From assembly GCA_046546375.1 (NCBI GenBank), contig JBKGXV010000001.1:62001-126000 (forward strand): DNA of 64,000 bases, read 5' to 3'. Below, piece after piece: positions 25,268 to 33,326 of this stretch (position 1 is the first letter of the stretch; each line of letters starts with the position of its first letter). The notes under the pieces were generated by a model. The model did no database searches. It was not told the DNA's origin and saw only the letters and a list, made by a program, of their open reading frames with translations. The translations under genes and the position numbers were made by a program. Origin of the DNA: JAEZKC01 sp046546375. GTDB taxonomy: Bacteria > Fibrobacterota > Chitinivibrionia > Chitinivibrionales > Chitinispirillaceae.

Positions 25268-25291
25268 TCAACGGGAAACGTTGAAATGTTT
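25268..25291. repeat. short hairpin element, copy 1
   Basis: TCAACG (25268-25273) and CGTTGA (25279-25284) form a perfect 6-bp stem around GGAAA, followed by AATGTTT. A near-identical 22-base stretch lies at 63437-63458 with two mismatches. Both copies are intergenic. This may be chance or a small dispersed element. Confidence 0.3.
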
Positions 25292-25296
25292 AACGC

Positions 25297-26049
25297 CTAA
25301 ACATAGATCATCTTTGTGCTCATCCCGCCATCCACAATGAAATTCTGTCCGGTGATGAACCCGTTCTTTTCATCAATAAGGAAAAGAACCATGGAAGCCA
25401 CATCCATCGGAGTGCCGACTCTGCCGGTGGGGTGTTGTTTTTTGTCCTCCTCGGAATGAACAGGCGTTTTTCTGATTCTGCTCTTTTTCCAGTCTTCAAC
25501 CTCGATCCATCCCGGAGATATGCTGTTTACCCGCACGTCTCCGGCGAGACTCAAAGCGAGAGCATGGGTGAGGGAAGTGACTCCACCTTTGCTTGCGGAG
25601 TAGCTTTCAGTACCGGGTTCGGACATCAATGCTCTGGTGGAGGAGATATTCACAATCGAACCCTTTGATTTTCTGAGATAAGGCGAACAGTGTCTGGCAC
25701 ATAGAAAATATCCGGTGAGATTGATTGAAATTACTCTGTTCCATTCCTCAACTGACAGCTCCTCAAGGGGTTTGAAAAGCATTATTGCGGCATTGTTCAC
25801 CAGTGTATCGATTCTGCCGCCCAGTATCAGGGTTTTGTCTATCAGATCCCGCACGCTTTTTTCATCGGAAGTATCGGTGTGAATGAACTTCACATTGCCG
25901 GTTTTTGAAAGCTCCTGTTCGGTTTCCAAGCCAGCTTCAGAATCTATTTCGGCCAGGATCACATTGTAATCGGAGATGAGCAGCTCCTGTGCAATACATT
26001 TACCTATCCCCTGGCCACCTCCGGTGACAATTGCTGTTTTCGAACCCAC
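25297..26049 (-). CDS. short-chain dehydrogenase/reductase
   Basis: A 250-residue classical SDR. The N-terminus has the NAD(P)-binding TGGGQGIGK (about residues 9-17). NNAAIM (about 86-91) is the structural NNAG-like motif, ISST holds the catalytic serine and YSASKGG the catalytic Tyr and Lys. SPGWIEVEDW follows and the C-terminus has the usual VDGG. The substrate cannot be told; FabG-like and sugar or alcohol dehydrogenases share this pattern. It is a single gene. Confidence 0.88.
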   Translation of the reverse strand: MGSKTAIVTGGGQGIGKCIAQELLISDYNVILAEIDSEAGLETEQELSKTGNVKFIHTDTSDEKSVRDLIDKTLILGGRIDTLVNNAAIMLFKPLEELSVEEWNRVISINLTGYFLCARHCSPYLRKSKGSIVNISSTRALMSEPGTESYSASKGGVTSLTHALALSLAGDVRVNSISPGWIEVEDWKKSRIRKTPVHSEEDKKQHPTGRVGTPMDVASMVLFLIDEKNGFITGQNFIVDGGMSTKMIYV

Positions 26050-26239
26050 AGAAATGAATTCTCCTTTGATTTGCGGTTTTGTTTCAGCTTGAGTTAATAT
26101 AGTAGTTCTGCAGTCATGGGCAAAGCAAAGAGTGTTCCTTCAGTGGCGGTATGTGTTGTAACACTACTGACTTGAAGCACTGCAGGTAGTATTTTTGTTA
26201 TATACCAAATTGCTGACAGTCAGTTCGGAGTAGTTATAA

Positions 26240-27313
26240 ATGCGCTTTTTTCGTCTTTTGACCGTCCTTTCTTTGCTTTTTATGCTCAATTCCTGTTATG
26301 TCGTGAAACAGGGCGTTTCACTTCTCAAATACCAATGGAGAGCGCAGAGTATAGATAAAATGCTGCAGGAGGAGGACCTTTCTGCGGATCTGGAAGAGTT
26401 TCTGCTTCTGGTGAAAGAAATCCGCTCCTTTGCAATGGATACCCTTGGTCTTAAGAAGAATAACAACTACACAAAATATGTTCGGGTTGATAGAGACTAC
26501 ATGGTGGATGTGGTTGTGGGTTCCAGAGCAGATACATTCGATACGTATAATTGGTGGTTTCCTTTTTTCGGAAAATTTCCTTATAAAGGTTTTTTCAATA
26601 AGGAGGATGCTCAAAAGGAAGCTGAGAAGCTTCACGAAAAAGGGTACGATGTTATAGTGAGAAAAGCTGATGCGTTCAGCACTTTGGGCTTTTTTTCCGA
26701 TCCGGTCTATTCCTTCATGAAAGACTACACTGTGTTCGGTCTGGCTTCTTTGATCATTCATGAACAGATGCATGCTACTCTTTTTGTGAAAAACGAAATT
26801 GAGTTCAATGAGGAATTGGCCACTTTCGTGGGGAATGAGGGCGGATTATTGTTCGTAAGAAAAAAATTCGGTGGTGAATCAGATCAGTACAGGACTGCAG
26901 TGCTTGCCTTAAAGGATCGGGAGACCTATACTGATCTTTTACGATCCTTGTACAATGAACTTAAGGAGATGTATGCACAAAGCATAGATGAAAAACAGAA
27001 ATTGGAACGCAAAGAGAAGATTATTAACAAATTCATTGAAAATGTGGCCAGTAATTACGATTCGCTTTTCCTTACCGAGAGGTACAAAATGCTGGGTCAG
27101 GCAAAAATCAAAATCAATAATGCTTCACTTGCCTCAAAGATGACCTATAATTTGGATCTTGGGCTTTTTTATGAATTGCACGAAAGCCGGAAAAAAGATC
27201 TGCCCACTACCATCTCCGAGCTCAAAAAGCTCAAAGAGCTGAAAAAGGATCATAAAAAGTATATACGTGAGGTTCTTCTGAAAAAAGAACCGGCTCAGCA
27301 TGATTCTTTTTGA
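26240..27313 (+). CDS. predicted zinc aminopeptidase lipoprotein (Aminopep family)
   Basis: A 357-residue exported protein with a signal peptide ending in the lipobox LNSC (Cys19). The HExxH zinc motif appears as IIHEQMHATLF (about residues 171-181) and a downstream NEELATFVGNEGG (about 189-201) supplies the likely third ligand. This arrangement matches the Pfam predicted-aminopeptidase family PF10023. The C-terminal ~130 residues are helical and charged. It likely acts at the membrane on the periplasmic side. The gene is monocistronic and meets the ArfB-like gene tail to tail. Confidence 0.8.
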   Translation: MRFFRLLTVLSLLFMLNSCYVVKQGVSLLKYQWRAQSIDKMLQEEDLSADLEEFLLLVKEIRSFAMDTLGLKKNNNYTKYVRVDRDYMVDVVVGSRADTFDTYNWWFPFFGKFPYKGFFNKEDAQKEAEKLHEKGYDVIVRKADAFSTLGFFSDPVYSFMKDYTVFGLASLIIHEQMHATLFVKNEIEFNEELATFVGNEGGLLFVRKKFGGESDQYRTAVLALKDRETYTDLLRSLYNELKEMYAQSIDEKQKLERKEKIINKFIENVASNYDSLFLTERYKMLGQAKIKINNASLASKMTYNLDLGLFYELHESRKKDLPTTISELKKLKELKKDHKKYIREVLLKKEPAQHDSF

Positions 27314-27328
27314 TCGGCAAAGGGTGAT

Positions 27329-27691
27329 TTATTCCTCCAGTGGAGGTTTGCCGCGCAGTTTCTTCTTTTTTGACTGAATCGCCTTCGAATCACGTCTCTT
27401 TCTCACTGCCGAAGGAGGGGTGCGGGTGGGAATACGTATTTTTCTTTTTTCATTGAGCTTTTCCAGTTTCCTGCGGAGTCGCTGCAGGCAGTCTTTGCGG
27501 TTGAGATACTGGCTTCGTTCTTTTCGGCTGATTACCACTGTACCGGTCGGGCGGTGCACAAGCCGCACTCCCGATTCGGTTTTGTTCACGTGCTGACCGC
27601 CTTTTCCCCCTGATCTGAAGGTGTTCATATCACACTCCTCCAGAAGCTCTTCATCACTTTGAGGTATGTTGATCTGATCAGGGGCGGTCAT
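27329..27691 (-). CDS. ArfB-like peptidyl-tRNA hydrolase (RF-1 GGQ domain only)
   Basis: A 120-residue protein made of a single release-factor catalytic domain. FRSGGKGGQHVNKTESGVRL (about residues 26-45) contains the GGQ loop that hydrolyses peptidyl-tRNA. The C-terminal third is very basic, like the ArfB/YaeJ tail that enters the empty mRNA channel of stalled ribosomes. It lacks the codon-recognition domains of RF1 and RF2. Ribosome rescue is the likely role; other stand-alone GGQ proteins are possible. Confidence 0.82.
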   Translation of the reverse strand: MTAPDQINIPQSDEELLEECDMNTFRSGGKGGQHVNKTESGVRLVHRPTGTVVISRKERSQYLNRKDCLQRLRRKLEKLNEKRKIRIPTRTPPSAVRKRRDSKAIQSKKKKLRGKPPLEE

Positions 27692-27712
27692 GAATCATCG
27701 TTCTTTCTGAAA

Positions 27713-28231
27713 TCACCACGTTCCCATGTGGATTTTTTCACGCTGCAGCTTTTCTTCGGGAACGGGATCGTGACTTTCAGCGGGGTGTCCTATGCTGATA
27801 ATGGAATCAATTCTTACGTGCGGGGGGACGCTTAACAGCTGCCGTATATATTCCTCGGAACTAATGGAATCACTGTGCTGGCGGCTGCGTACCTGAATCC
27901 AGCAACTTCCCAATCCTCTGCTCTGCGCCTCCATCTGAAGAAGAATCGCCGCAATGGAGCAGTCTTCAACCCATACATCGCTTTTGGTTTCATCTGCGCA
28001 AATCACCACTCCCAAAGCTGCTTTTGCCAGAAATGCTGATCCGTGCATTTTGCATTCGGAAAGGCGGTTCAGTTTCTCGCTGTCATCCACAAATATGAAT
28101 TCCCAGGGATTTATTCTCCTGGATGAGGGCGAACGCAACAGTACCTCTTTGAATGCCTTAAGCGTTTCTTTGTCCAGTTTCTCCTCTGTGTAGGCCCGCA
28201 CACTGCGGCGGATACGTAGCTGTTCGAGCAT
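27713..28231 (-). CDS. nitroreductase family protein
   Basis: A 172-residue FMN-binding nitroreductase-fold protein. The N-terminal IRRSVRAYTEEKLDKE and LLRSPSSRRINPWEFIFVDD contact FMN in this family. The middle CSIAAILLQMEAQSRGLGSCWIQ (in parts) and the late IDSIISIGHPAE are also typical. The substrate is unknown; family members reduce quinones, nitro compounds or flavins. It lies 21 bases downstream-oriented from the ArfB-like gene and 12 bases from the methyltransferase gene, so the three minus-strand genes may form an operon. Confidence 0.85.
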   Translation of the reverse strand: MLEQLRIRRSVRAYTEEKLDKETLKAFKEVLLRSPSSRRINPWEFIFVDDSEKLNRLSECKMHGSAFLAKAALGVVICADETKSDVWVEDCSIAAILLQMEAQSRGLGSCWIQVRSRQHSDSISSEEYIRQLLSVPPHVRIDSIISIGHPAESHDPVPEEKLQREKIHMGTW

Positions 28232-28243
28232 GTTGTCTCCTTT

Positions 28244-29023
28244 CTAGATCAGTCTATCCGTATGTCGCTTCTGAAGCAGCCAGACTGCTGAAACCAGTTC
28301 GTGTTCCAGGGTTTCACAGGATCTGATCTGGTTTTTCACGTATTCATCGAAAATTGCGGCATCCTGGGGATACATTCTTTTCAGTTCATTTGCCCGATGC
28401 CTTATTTTCTCGTTATTCTCTCTGTTTACATTCCGGAGATTTTCCATGGCAGTTCTTGATTCATCAATCACTTCCATTCCGTTGTCTCTGAAGGCATGAA
28501 ACAGTTCTTTTTCAGAGTGAGAAACTCTCTGTTTGGAAGTCTCGGGGCAAAAGGATTCATCTATAACCAGAAATCCCCCCGGCCTCACAAAACCGCTCAC
28601 CTTGTGTATGGTCTGTTCGATCGACCCGAAGATCGGACCCACGGCTCCGTAGATCACCAGGTCAAAAAGGGATGAATCGGTGGTGGCCCTAATATCACCT
28701 CTCTGGAAAACACAAAGGTCTGCTACCCCGTTCTGCTGAGCATACCGGGTGGCTTCATCCACAAACTCCTGGAGTGCATCTATCCCGCGGACCTTGCACT
28801 TGAGCTCTTTTGCCAGTTTTACGGCAACCGCTCCCTTGCCGCAGCCCAGATCAATCACCGACATGTCTTGGGTAAACGCATTGTTTCTCCTGATGATTTC
28901 AAGAACCTGCGCGGCATCGGTGCCCATTTCTCTAATATCCTGCAGAAGATAGGGCAGGTGGTGCAGAAGCATTCTGTTTTCGGCATCGAGTGAATGAAGA
29001 ATGCTGTCATCGGTGCTGTTCAA
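28244..29023 (-). CDS. SAM-dependent methyltransferase
   Basis: A class I methyltransferase of about 259 residues. VIDLGCGKGAVAVKLA (about residue 57 onward) is motif I, followed by GIDALQEFVDEA and the DLVIYGAVG and GGFLVIDE segments. I placed the start at a TTG (29023) because GGGAG precedes it and a promoter lies just upstream. The frame is open to 29356, but the extra residues are not methyltransferase-like and would span the promoter. An ATG inside (MLLHHLPYLL) is an alternative. The substrate is unknown. Confidence 0.7.
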   Translation of the reverse strand: MNSTDDSILHSLDAENRMLLHHLPYLLQDIREMGTDAAQVLEIIRRNNAFTQDMSVIDLGCGKGAVAVKLAKELKCKVRGIDALQEFVDEATRYAQQNGVADLCVFQRGDIRATTDSSLFDLVIYGAVGPIFGSIEQTIHKVSGFVRPGGFLVIDESFCPETSKQRVSHSEKELFHAFRDNGMEVIDESRTAMENLRNVNRENNEKIRHRANELKRMYPQDAAIFDEYVKNQIRSCETLEHELVSAVWLLQKRHTDRLI

Positions 29024-29409
29024 ATCATCTCCCGGATGGAATGTGAATAAGTCTGATATAATATATCTGATTAGCAGAGGGGGGTTCAAGGAAAACGCTA
29101 ATCTGTAAGCATAGGTTTGTGCAATAAACAAAAGAACTGTTGGTGCATAAGTGGGGGGTTTCTGATTTGTAATGTTGCAGTGAAAAGCGAGCCTGCAATA
29201 TTGGTAAAATTTCCAACAAAACGATTGTTTGTGTATGAAATGGTGGCAAGTTGACGGAATGGTATCATCGGCATCGGGCATAAGTGCAGATTTTTCGCCG
29301 GGGTCGGATTCATAGAAAATTGAACGAGTCCGGGAAAAACCTCTTTGAAGCTTCAATGGACTGGGTAATGGAATGAATCAGTTCGAGCGCTCATTCCAAA
29401 TACCGATTA
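29024..29409. other. intergenic region between methyltransferase and lipoprotein genes
   Basis: About 386 bases. It contains the methyltransferase promoter and, near the lipoprotein stop, a hairpin with a perfect 7-bp stem (GGAATGA 29370-29376 with TCATTCC 29391-29397). That hairpin lies 12 bases after the stop codon at 29410 but lacks a U-tract on the minus strand, so its role as a terminator is uncertain. I see no gene here. Confidence 0.45.
29060..29089 (-). promoter_or_regulatory. sigma-70-like promoter for the methyltransferase gene
   Basis: On the minus strand TTGAAC (29089-29084) and TATATT (29065-29060) are 18 bases apart. Transcription would begin near 29053, about 30 bases before the proposed TTG start. 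It supports the shorter start for the methyltransferase. Confidence 0.5.
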
Positions 29410-31056
29410 TTATTCAATCTCAATCAGAGTGTTCTGATCTTTTTGGTTCATGAATTCAAGCTTGATTCTTGAAGCACTGCGGGGCTGACTGCAGATACGG
29501 ACTTCATCGATGCTTCCTGTCCAGAACCTGTCAGCCACATCGGCTCTGCGTCCGATATGGAGATCATGCCCCGTATCTCTCTGGCTATGATCTTCAATGG
29601 TGATGATTTCTTCGCTTGCCAAAACCCCGTCGATATAAAGCTTCAGAGTCGAACTGTTCTTCACACCGGTTAAGAAAGTCCATTTTTTTGCTTCTGCAGG
29701 TGCTCTTACACCAACCCAGCCCATTTCTTCGGAAAATGAGAAGAATTGAAAGTGGCCGTCTTTATGAACCTGAAGTCCGTATTGATGATTTCCTTTGGAT
29801 ACTATCTGATGATAAAGATCATCCAGGGTATCCAGATAAACCCAGGCACTGATACTGAAAGAATCGTCTTCTTTGAAATCCAGTTTTCCCGTGGAGGAGT
29901 TGATCATGCGTATGTAGGTTGTACCGCCGTTGAACGGTTTTGCTATTGCGATAGCGCCCTCTGTTGTGAAATTTTCCCGGATGTTTTCAGCTTTGCCGTC
30001 GAATGCATTCCTTGTTGCATCGAATACATCCGGAAACTCAGTTTCTGACAGATGCCATACACCCTGATATCCTTTTGCGGTATCGAAAACAGCTCCGCTT
30101 AGAGATGCTGGAGTGCTGATTGTATCACCCCAGTGCATGGTGAAGAACTGAGTATCACTGTTTCCGTACACAGTGTCCAACAGTATCCATACTTCTGCCT
30201 TCTTTTCGGCAGGATCCCACCGCTCGATTTCGAAATGCAAAGGTGTGTTGTCCGGTTCTGTGAATTTGAGATCATGCCCGTCGGATGACGCTTGGGAAAA
30301 ATCGAAATTTGATTCACTCAGACGTACCAGAACGGGGAAATCCGGTATATCTTCAGATACTTCGGCACCTGTAGGGGAGGTATTCAGACCTATTGTTCTG
30401 GAAAAACTGTATTTGCCATTTGAAGCCAGATTCACGGTTCCCGCATCTGCAGTGTCTTCTGAGGACACTTGTATGTTGTGAATATCCGAATCCAGGGTGT
30501 CTGAGGAGATGGCGGTGATACGGATATCGTACACACCTTCGGGTATTCCGGTTAAAGAAAATGCGCCGTTTGTTGCATCAGTAGTGAAAATCCTGTCCAG
30601 ACCATATGTTCTCACATATACCGATCCGTTGAAATCGGCCGGTAAGCTGAATTTCCCTCTGATGTCACTTGTGGGCTTCAGGCTTGCTTTGCGAATTTCC
30701 ACCAGCGCTTTCTGGGTGCCTACAGTGCAGGGAAGAAGAACCGCGTGGGCCTGGTCGTCGTTAATTTCCAGTGCGTATTCGCCGGGAAAAACCGAATCAA
30801 TCCGGAATCTGCCCTGCTTGTCAGTTTTGGTTACTGCACTGTAAACTGAGTTGTTGTTTTGTCCGGGAATAGGGGAGAGGAAATCCTTTTTATGCAATAC
30901 AACTCTGCATTCTGCTGCCGTTTCTCCGCTTTCGTAGGTTGCCTGACCTGCAATAGCCACTGTTTCCGATCCGGGGCCGCGGGCAATATCTGCTCCGCTA
31001 CAGCTCAAAAGCATAAACATTCCAAAACCGAGCAATATCGAAATGGCATTCTTCAC
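29410..31056 (-). CDS. surface lipoprotein with carboxypeptidase-like repeats, DUF2341 and LamG domains
   Basis: A 548-residue lipoprotein with a GTG start preceded by AAGGA. The signal peptide ends in LLSC (Cys19). Two carboxypeptidase-regulatory-like beta domains cover about residues 35-125 (DKQGRFRIDSVFPGEYAL) and 130-210 (GAFSLTGIPEGVYDI). A DUF2341-type domain follows (about 235-330: FPVLVRLSESNFDF, VWILLDTVYGNSDTQ). A LamG/concanavalin-like domain ends the protein (about 340-545: GYQGVWHLSE, YGLQVHKDGHFQF, WTGSIDEVRI). Carbohydrate or surface binding is likely. Its start overlaps the TIGR02147 gene by four bases (GTGA). Confidence 0.85.
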   Translation of the reverse strand: MKNAISILLGFGMFMLLSCSGADIARGPGSETVAIAGQATYESGETAAECRVVLHKKDFLSPIPGQNNNSVYSAVTKTDKQGRFRIDSVFPGEYALEINDDQAHAVLLPCTVGTQKALVEIRKASLKPTSDIRGKFSLPADFNGSVYVRTYGLDRIFTTDATNGAFSLTGIPEGVYDIRITAISSDTLDSDIHNIQVSSEDTADAGTVNLASNGKYSFSRTIGLNTSPTGAEVSEDIPDFPVLVRLSESNFDFSQASSDGHDLKFTEPDNTPLHFEIERWDPAEKKAEVWILLDTVYGNSDTQFFTMHWGDTISTPASLSGAVFDTAKGYQGVWHLSETEFPDVFDATRNAFDGKAENIRENFTTEGAIAIAKPFNGGTTYIRMINSSTGKLDFKEDDSFSISAWVYLDTLDDLYHQIVSKGNHQYGLQVHKDGHFQFFSFSEEMGWVGVRAPAEAKKWTFLTGVKNSSTLKLYIDGVLASEEIITIEDHSQRDTGHDLHIGRRADVADRFWTGSIDEVRICSQPRSASRIKLEFMNQKDQNTLIEIE

Positions 31057-31889
31057 GGCTTCTTCCTTTGTAGTTGTTTGCTTAAAGGGAAAAGCTGGAT
31101 GTTCAACTGATATATTCTGTCCTCCTCTGAATCATTTTCCCCAAGGGAGAGAAGCTTGTGTCTGAATTCCTGCAGTTCCCATAAAAAGTTCTTGTATCCG
31201 CTTGGGGAGAGGCTCAGAGTCAGAGTTGAGAACTGTCGTGAATCTTTGGCAAAGTTGTCTATGGCTTCTTTTGCAAGATTCAGAACTGCTCTTTGATAAT
31301 TATTGATGTAAAAAGAATGGGCATCCAGACCTGTGGAGATGCTTTGATTATCCGATCTGACGTAAAATCCGTTCTGGTCTTTTCTGATCAGACCCCATTT
31401 CTCAAGCCTAGCGACTGCTCTGCGGGCCTGTTGGGGGCTGATTGAGGGTTCCAGCAGTTTTGCCAGACCTTTGTAGTCTTTTCCGTCGAAAGGATAGATG
31501 TAGAATAGTTCCCGCAGCGCGCTGTAATACCACTTGTCATAAAATTCGAAATATTTTGCATCGATCTGTTTGATTTTCGATTGTCTGAATGTGGTCAGTT
31601 TTTCGAAATATATCCTTTTTTCCTCATGCGATCTGGCTTGATTGTAAAGAATAAGAGTCTCGAAATAGGCGCTTTGGGTTTTAGTCAGATTCATGAATGT
31701 GCTGAATTTTCCGGCAAGCTCCAGTGATATGTTGCTTCTGCCTCGTACCAACTGACTGAAGAAGCTGGCCGATTTGAATCCGACCTCTTTGGCAATGTAT
31801 CTGACAGTGAAATGCCGGTGACATGATTTCTTTTCAAGATAGTAATCATTCAGGAATTTGCGGTAGTCAGTATAATTGAATATATCCAT
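31053..31889 (-). CDS. TIGR02147 family protein
   Basis: A 278-residue protein with the family's typical opening FNYTDYRKFLNDYYLEKK and the following VGFKSASFFSQLVRGRSNIS, which reads as a helix-turn-helix. A second winged-helix-like segment is at about 140-180 (SPQQARRAVARLEKWGLIRK). I know TIGR02147 as a paralogous family of unknown function in Fibrobacter, so this is a lineage marker. The two HTH-like segments suggest DNA binding. It is translationally coupled to the LamG lipoprotein gene, so it may regulate that gene. Confidence 0.85.
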   Translation of the reverse strand: MDIFNYTDYRKFLNDYYLEKKSCHRHFTVRYIAKEVGFKSASFFSQLVRGRSNISLELAGKFSTFMNLTKTQSAYFETLILYNQARSHEEKRIYFEKLTTFRQSKIKQIDAKYFEFYDKWYYSALRELFYIYPFDGKDYKGLAKLLEPSISPQQARRAVARLEKWGLIRKDQNGFYVRSDNQSISTGLDAHSFYINNYQRAVLNLAKEAIDNFAKDSRQFSTLTLSLSPSGYKNFLWELQEFRHKLLSLGENDSEEDRIYQLNIQLFPLSKQLQRKKP

Positions 31890-32015
31890 GGCTGTTTTCT
31901 TTGTCGGACACTTATCTACTACACAAAAGTATTGTGATTATCTATAATTTACTCTAAATGGCACTAAAGAGCCAGATCTTTTTTTGATACGGCAAAAAAA
32001 TCCACTACTCACACC

Positions 32016-33227
32016 TTAGGAACCGACGCTTTTTTCTTCTTTTTGCGATACAGGGCGATCTGGCTGGGATACGGTTTCCTTCCGGGCTGCTTTGGCAGCT
32101 CTCCTCTTGTTACGGAAATTATACACATAAAAATAGCTGCCGCCATAGAGAATAATCATGAAAATGGCAATGTTCAAAGGACTGTGCAGAAATTTCTCAT
32201 ACCCGAAATATCGTTCGCAGATCATGGTGGTGAGGGATATCAGTGGAATATGAATAAGATAGGGATAAAAAGAGGTCCGCCCGGTTTGCCGTATGAACCG
32301 CAAAGAGAGAAATCGTGCAATTATACCTCTTTGAAGTGCGAGTGTGTACAATGCGGTCAGAAAAAGAGGAACTAAAAACACATGATAGGAAAACCAGGAA
32401 AGGGTCGGGTGCTCTCTTGTCTGAAGGCCCAGAGTCCAGTAAATCATAAAAATCAGAAGAACAAAAACTATATCGCTTCGTATACCTTTAAAACGGAACT
32501 GCGCCTTTTCTCTTCCAAGTACGAAAAATCGGGCAAGTAGAATACCCAAAACGAATTCGAAAAAGCGCACAGGAGCGAATATGTGGAAAAAATGATACAG
32601 TTCCATAGGATTCCCAAGTGCTCCGAAGAGCAATCCCCAGCCTGCAAGAGGAATAAAACACAAAATCATAAACAATGAAACTGATTTTCTGGATTTCAGA
32701 GCCATAGACCATCTCAGAACCGGCCCAAAGAGAAGATAGCAGAGGAAAAATGCAGAAAGTGCCCATGAAGGGGTGTTGAGATTATAACTGCCGAAAGGAA
32801 AAAACGACCACAAAAAGGACAGATGCATGAGCAGGGAAAAGAACAGCTTTGGAATGTCAATGCTTTCTGTCCCGAACCGTCTTTCTAAAAGCAGCACAAC
32901 CATCATGATCGTGGTTAGAAAATGCAGAGGATAGAGTTCGCTCAACCGTTTTTTGATGAAGGAGGATGTATTGAATCGGGAAATTTTGGGGGCGAATTTC
33001 AAAGAGAAAATAAAACCGCCCAGAATGAAAAAAATGCTTGCGTGGAAAGCCGGCCCTTTTACCAGACGGAAAAACCATGCCGGAGTACCTCCCATATCAT
33101 ACATCCCGCCGATTCCCTCCAGATGGAAGAGAACAATGTTTATGGATGCCAGAAGCCGCAGGCCATCGATTGCTTTGAAATAGAAACTCTTCTGTGATTC
33201 AGCATTGATACTGGAGACGTTTTTCAT
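32016..33227 (-). CDS. acyltransferase family 3 membrane protein (OafA/YrhL-like)
   Basis: A 403-residue polytopic membrane protein. The N-terminus IDGLRLLASINIVLFHLEG holds the conserved histidine of the acyltransferase-3 fold (about residue 40). About ten hydrophobic segments follow, and the tail (about 370-403) is charged and cytosolic. Family members O-acylate surface sugars or other envelope molecules using acyl-CoA. No neighbouring glycan genes identify the substrate. It is monocistronic. Confidence 0.88.
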   Translation of the reverse strand: MKNVSSINAESQKSFYFKAIDGLRLLASINIVLFHLEGIGGMYDMGGTPAWFFRLVKGPAFHASIFFILGGFIFSLKFAPKISRFNTSSFIKKRLSELYPLHFLTTIMMVVLLLERRFGTESIDIPKLFFSLLMHLSFLWSFFPFGSYNLNTPSWALSAFFLCYLLFGPVLRWSMALKSRKSVSLFMILCFIPLAGWGLLFGALGNPMELYHFFHIFAPVRFFEFVLGILLARFFVLGREKAQFRFKGIRSDIVFVLLIFMIYWTLGLQTREHPTLSWFSYHVFLVPLFLTALYTLALQRGIIARFLSLRFIRQTGRTSFYPYLIHIPLISLTTMICERYFGYEKFLHSPLNIAIFMIILYGGSYFYVYNFRNKRRAAKAARKETVSQPDRPVSQKEEKSVGS

Positions 33228-33326
33228 GTTTGGCAGAAACTACCAGCCTTTCAGGAATTTGTTTTAGCAGTTGCTGTGATAAAAATCCCTTTGAACCTCA
33301 TCGGGAAAGGGTTAAACGGTTTATAT

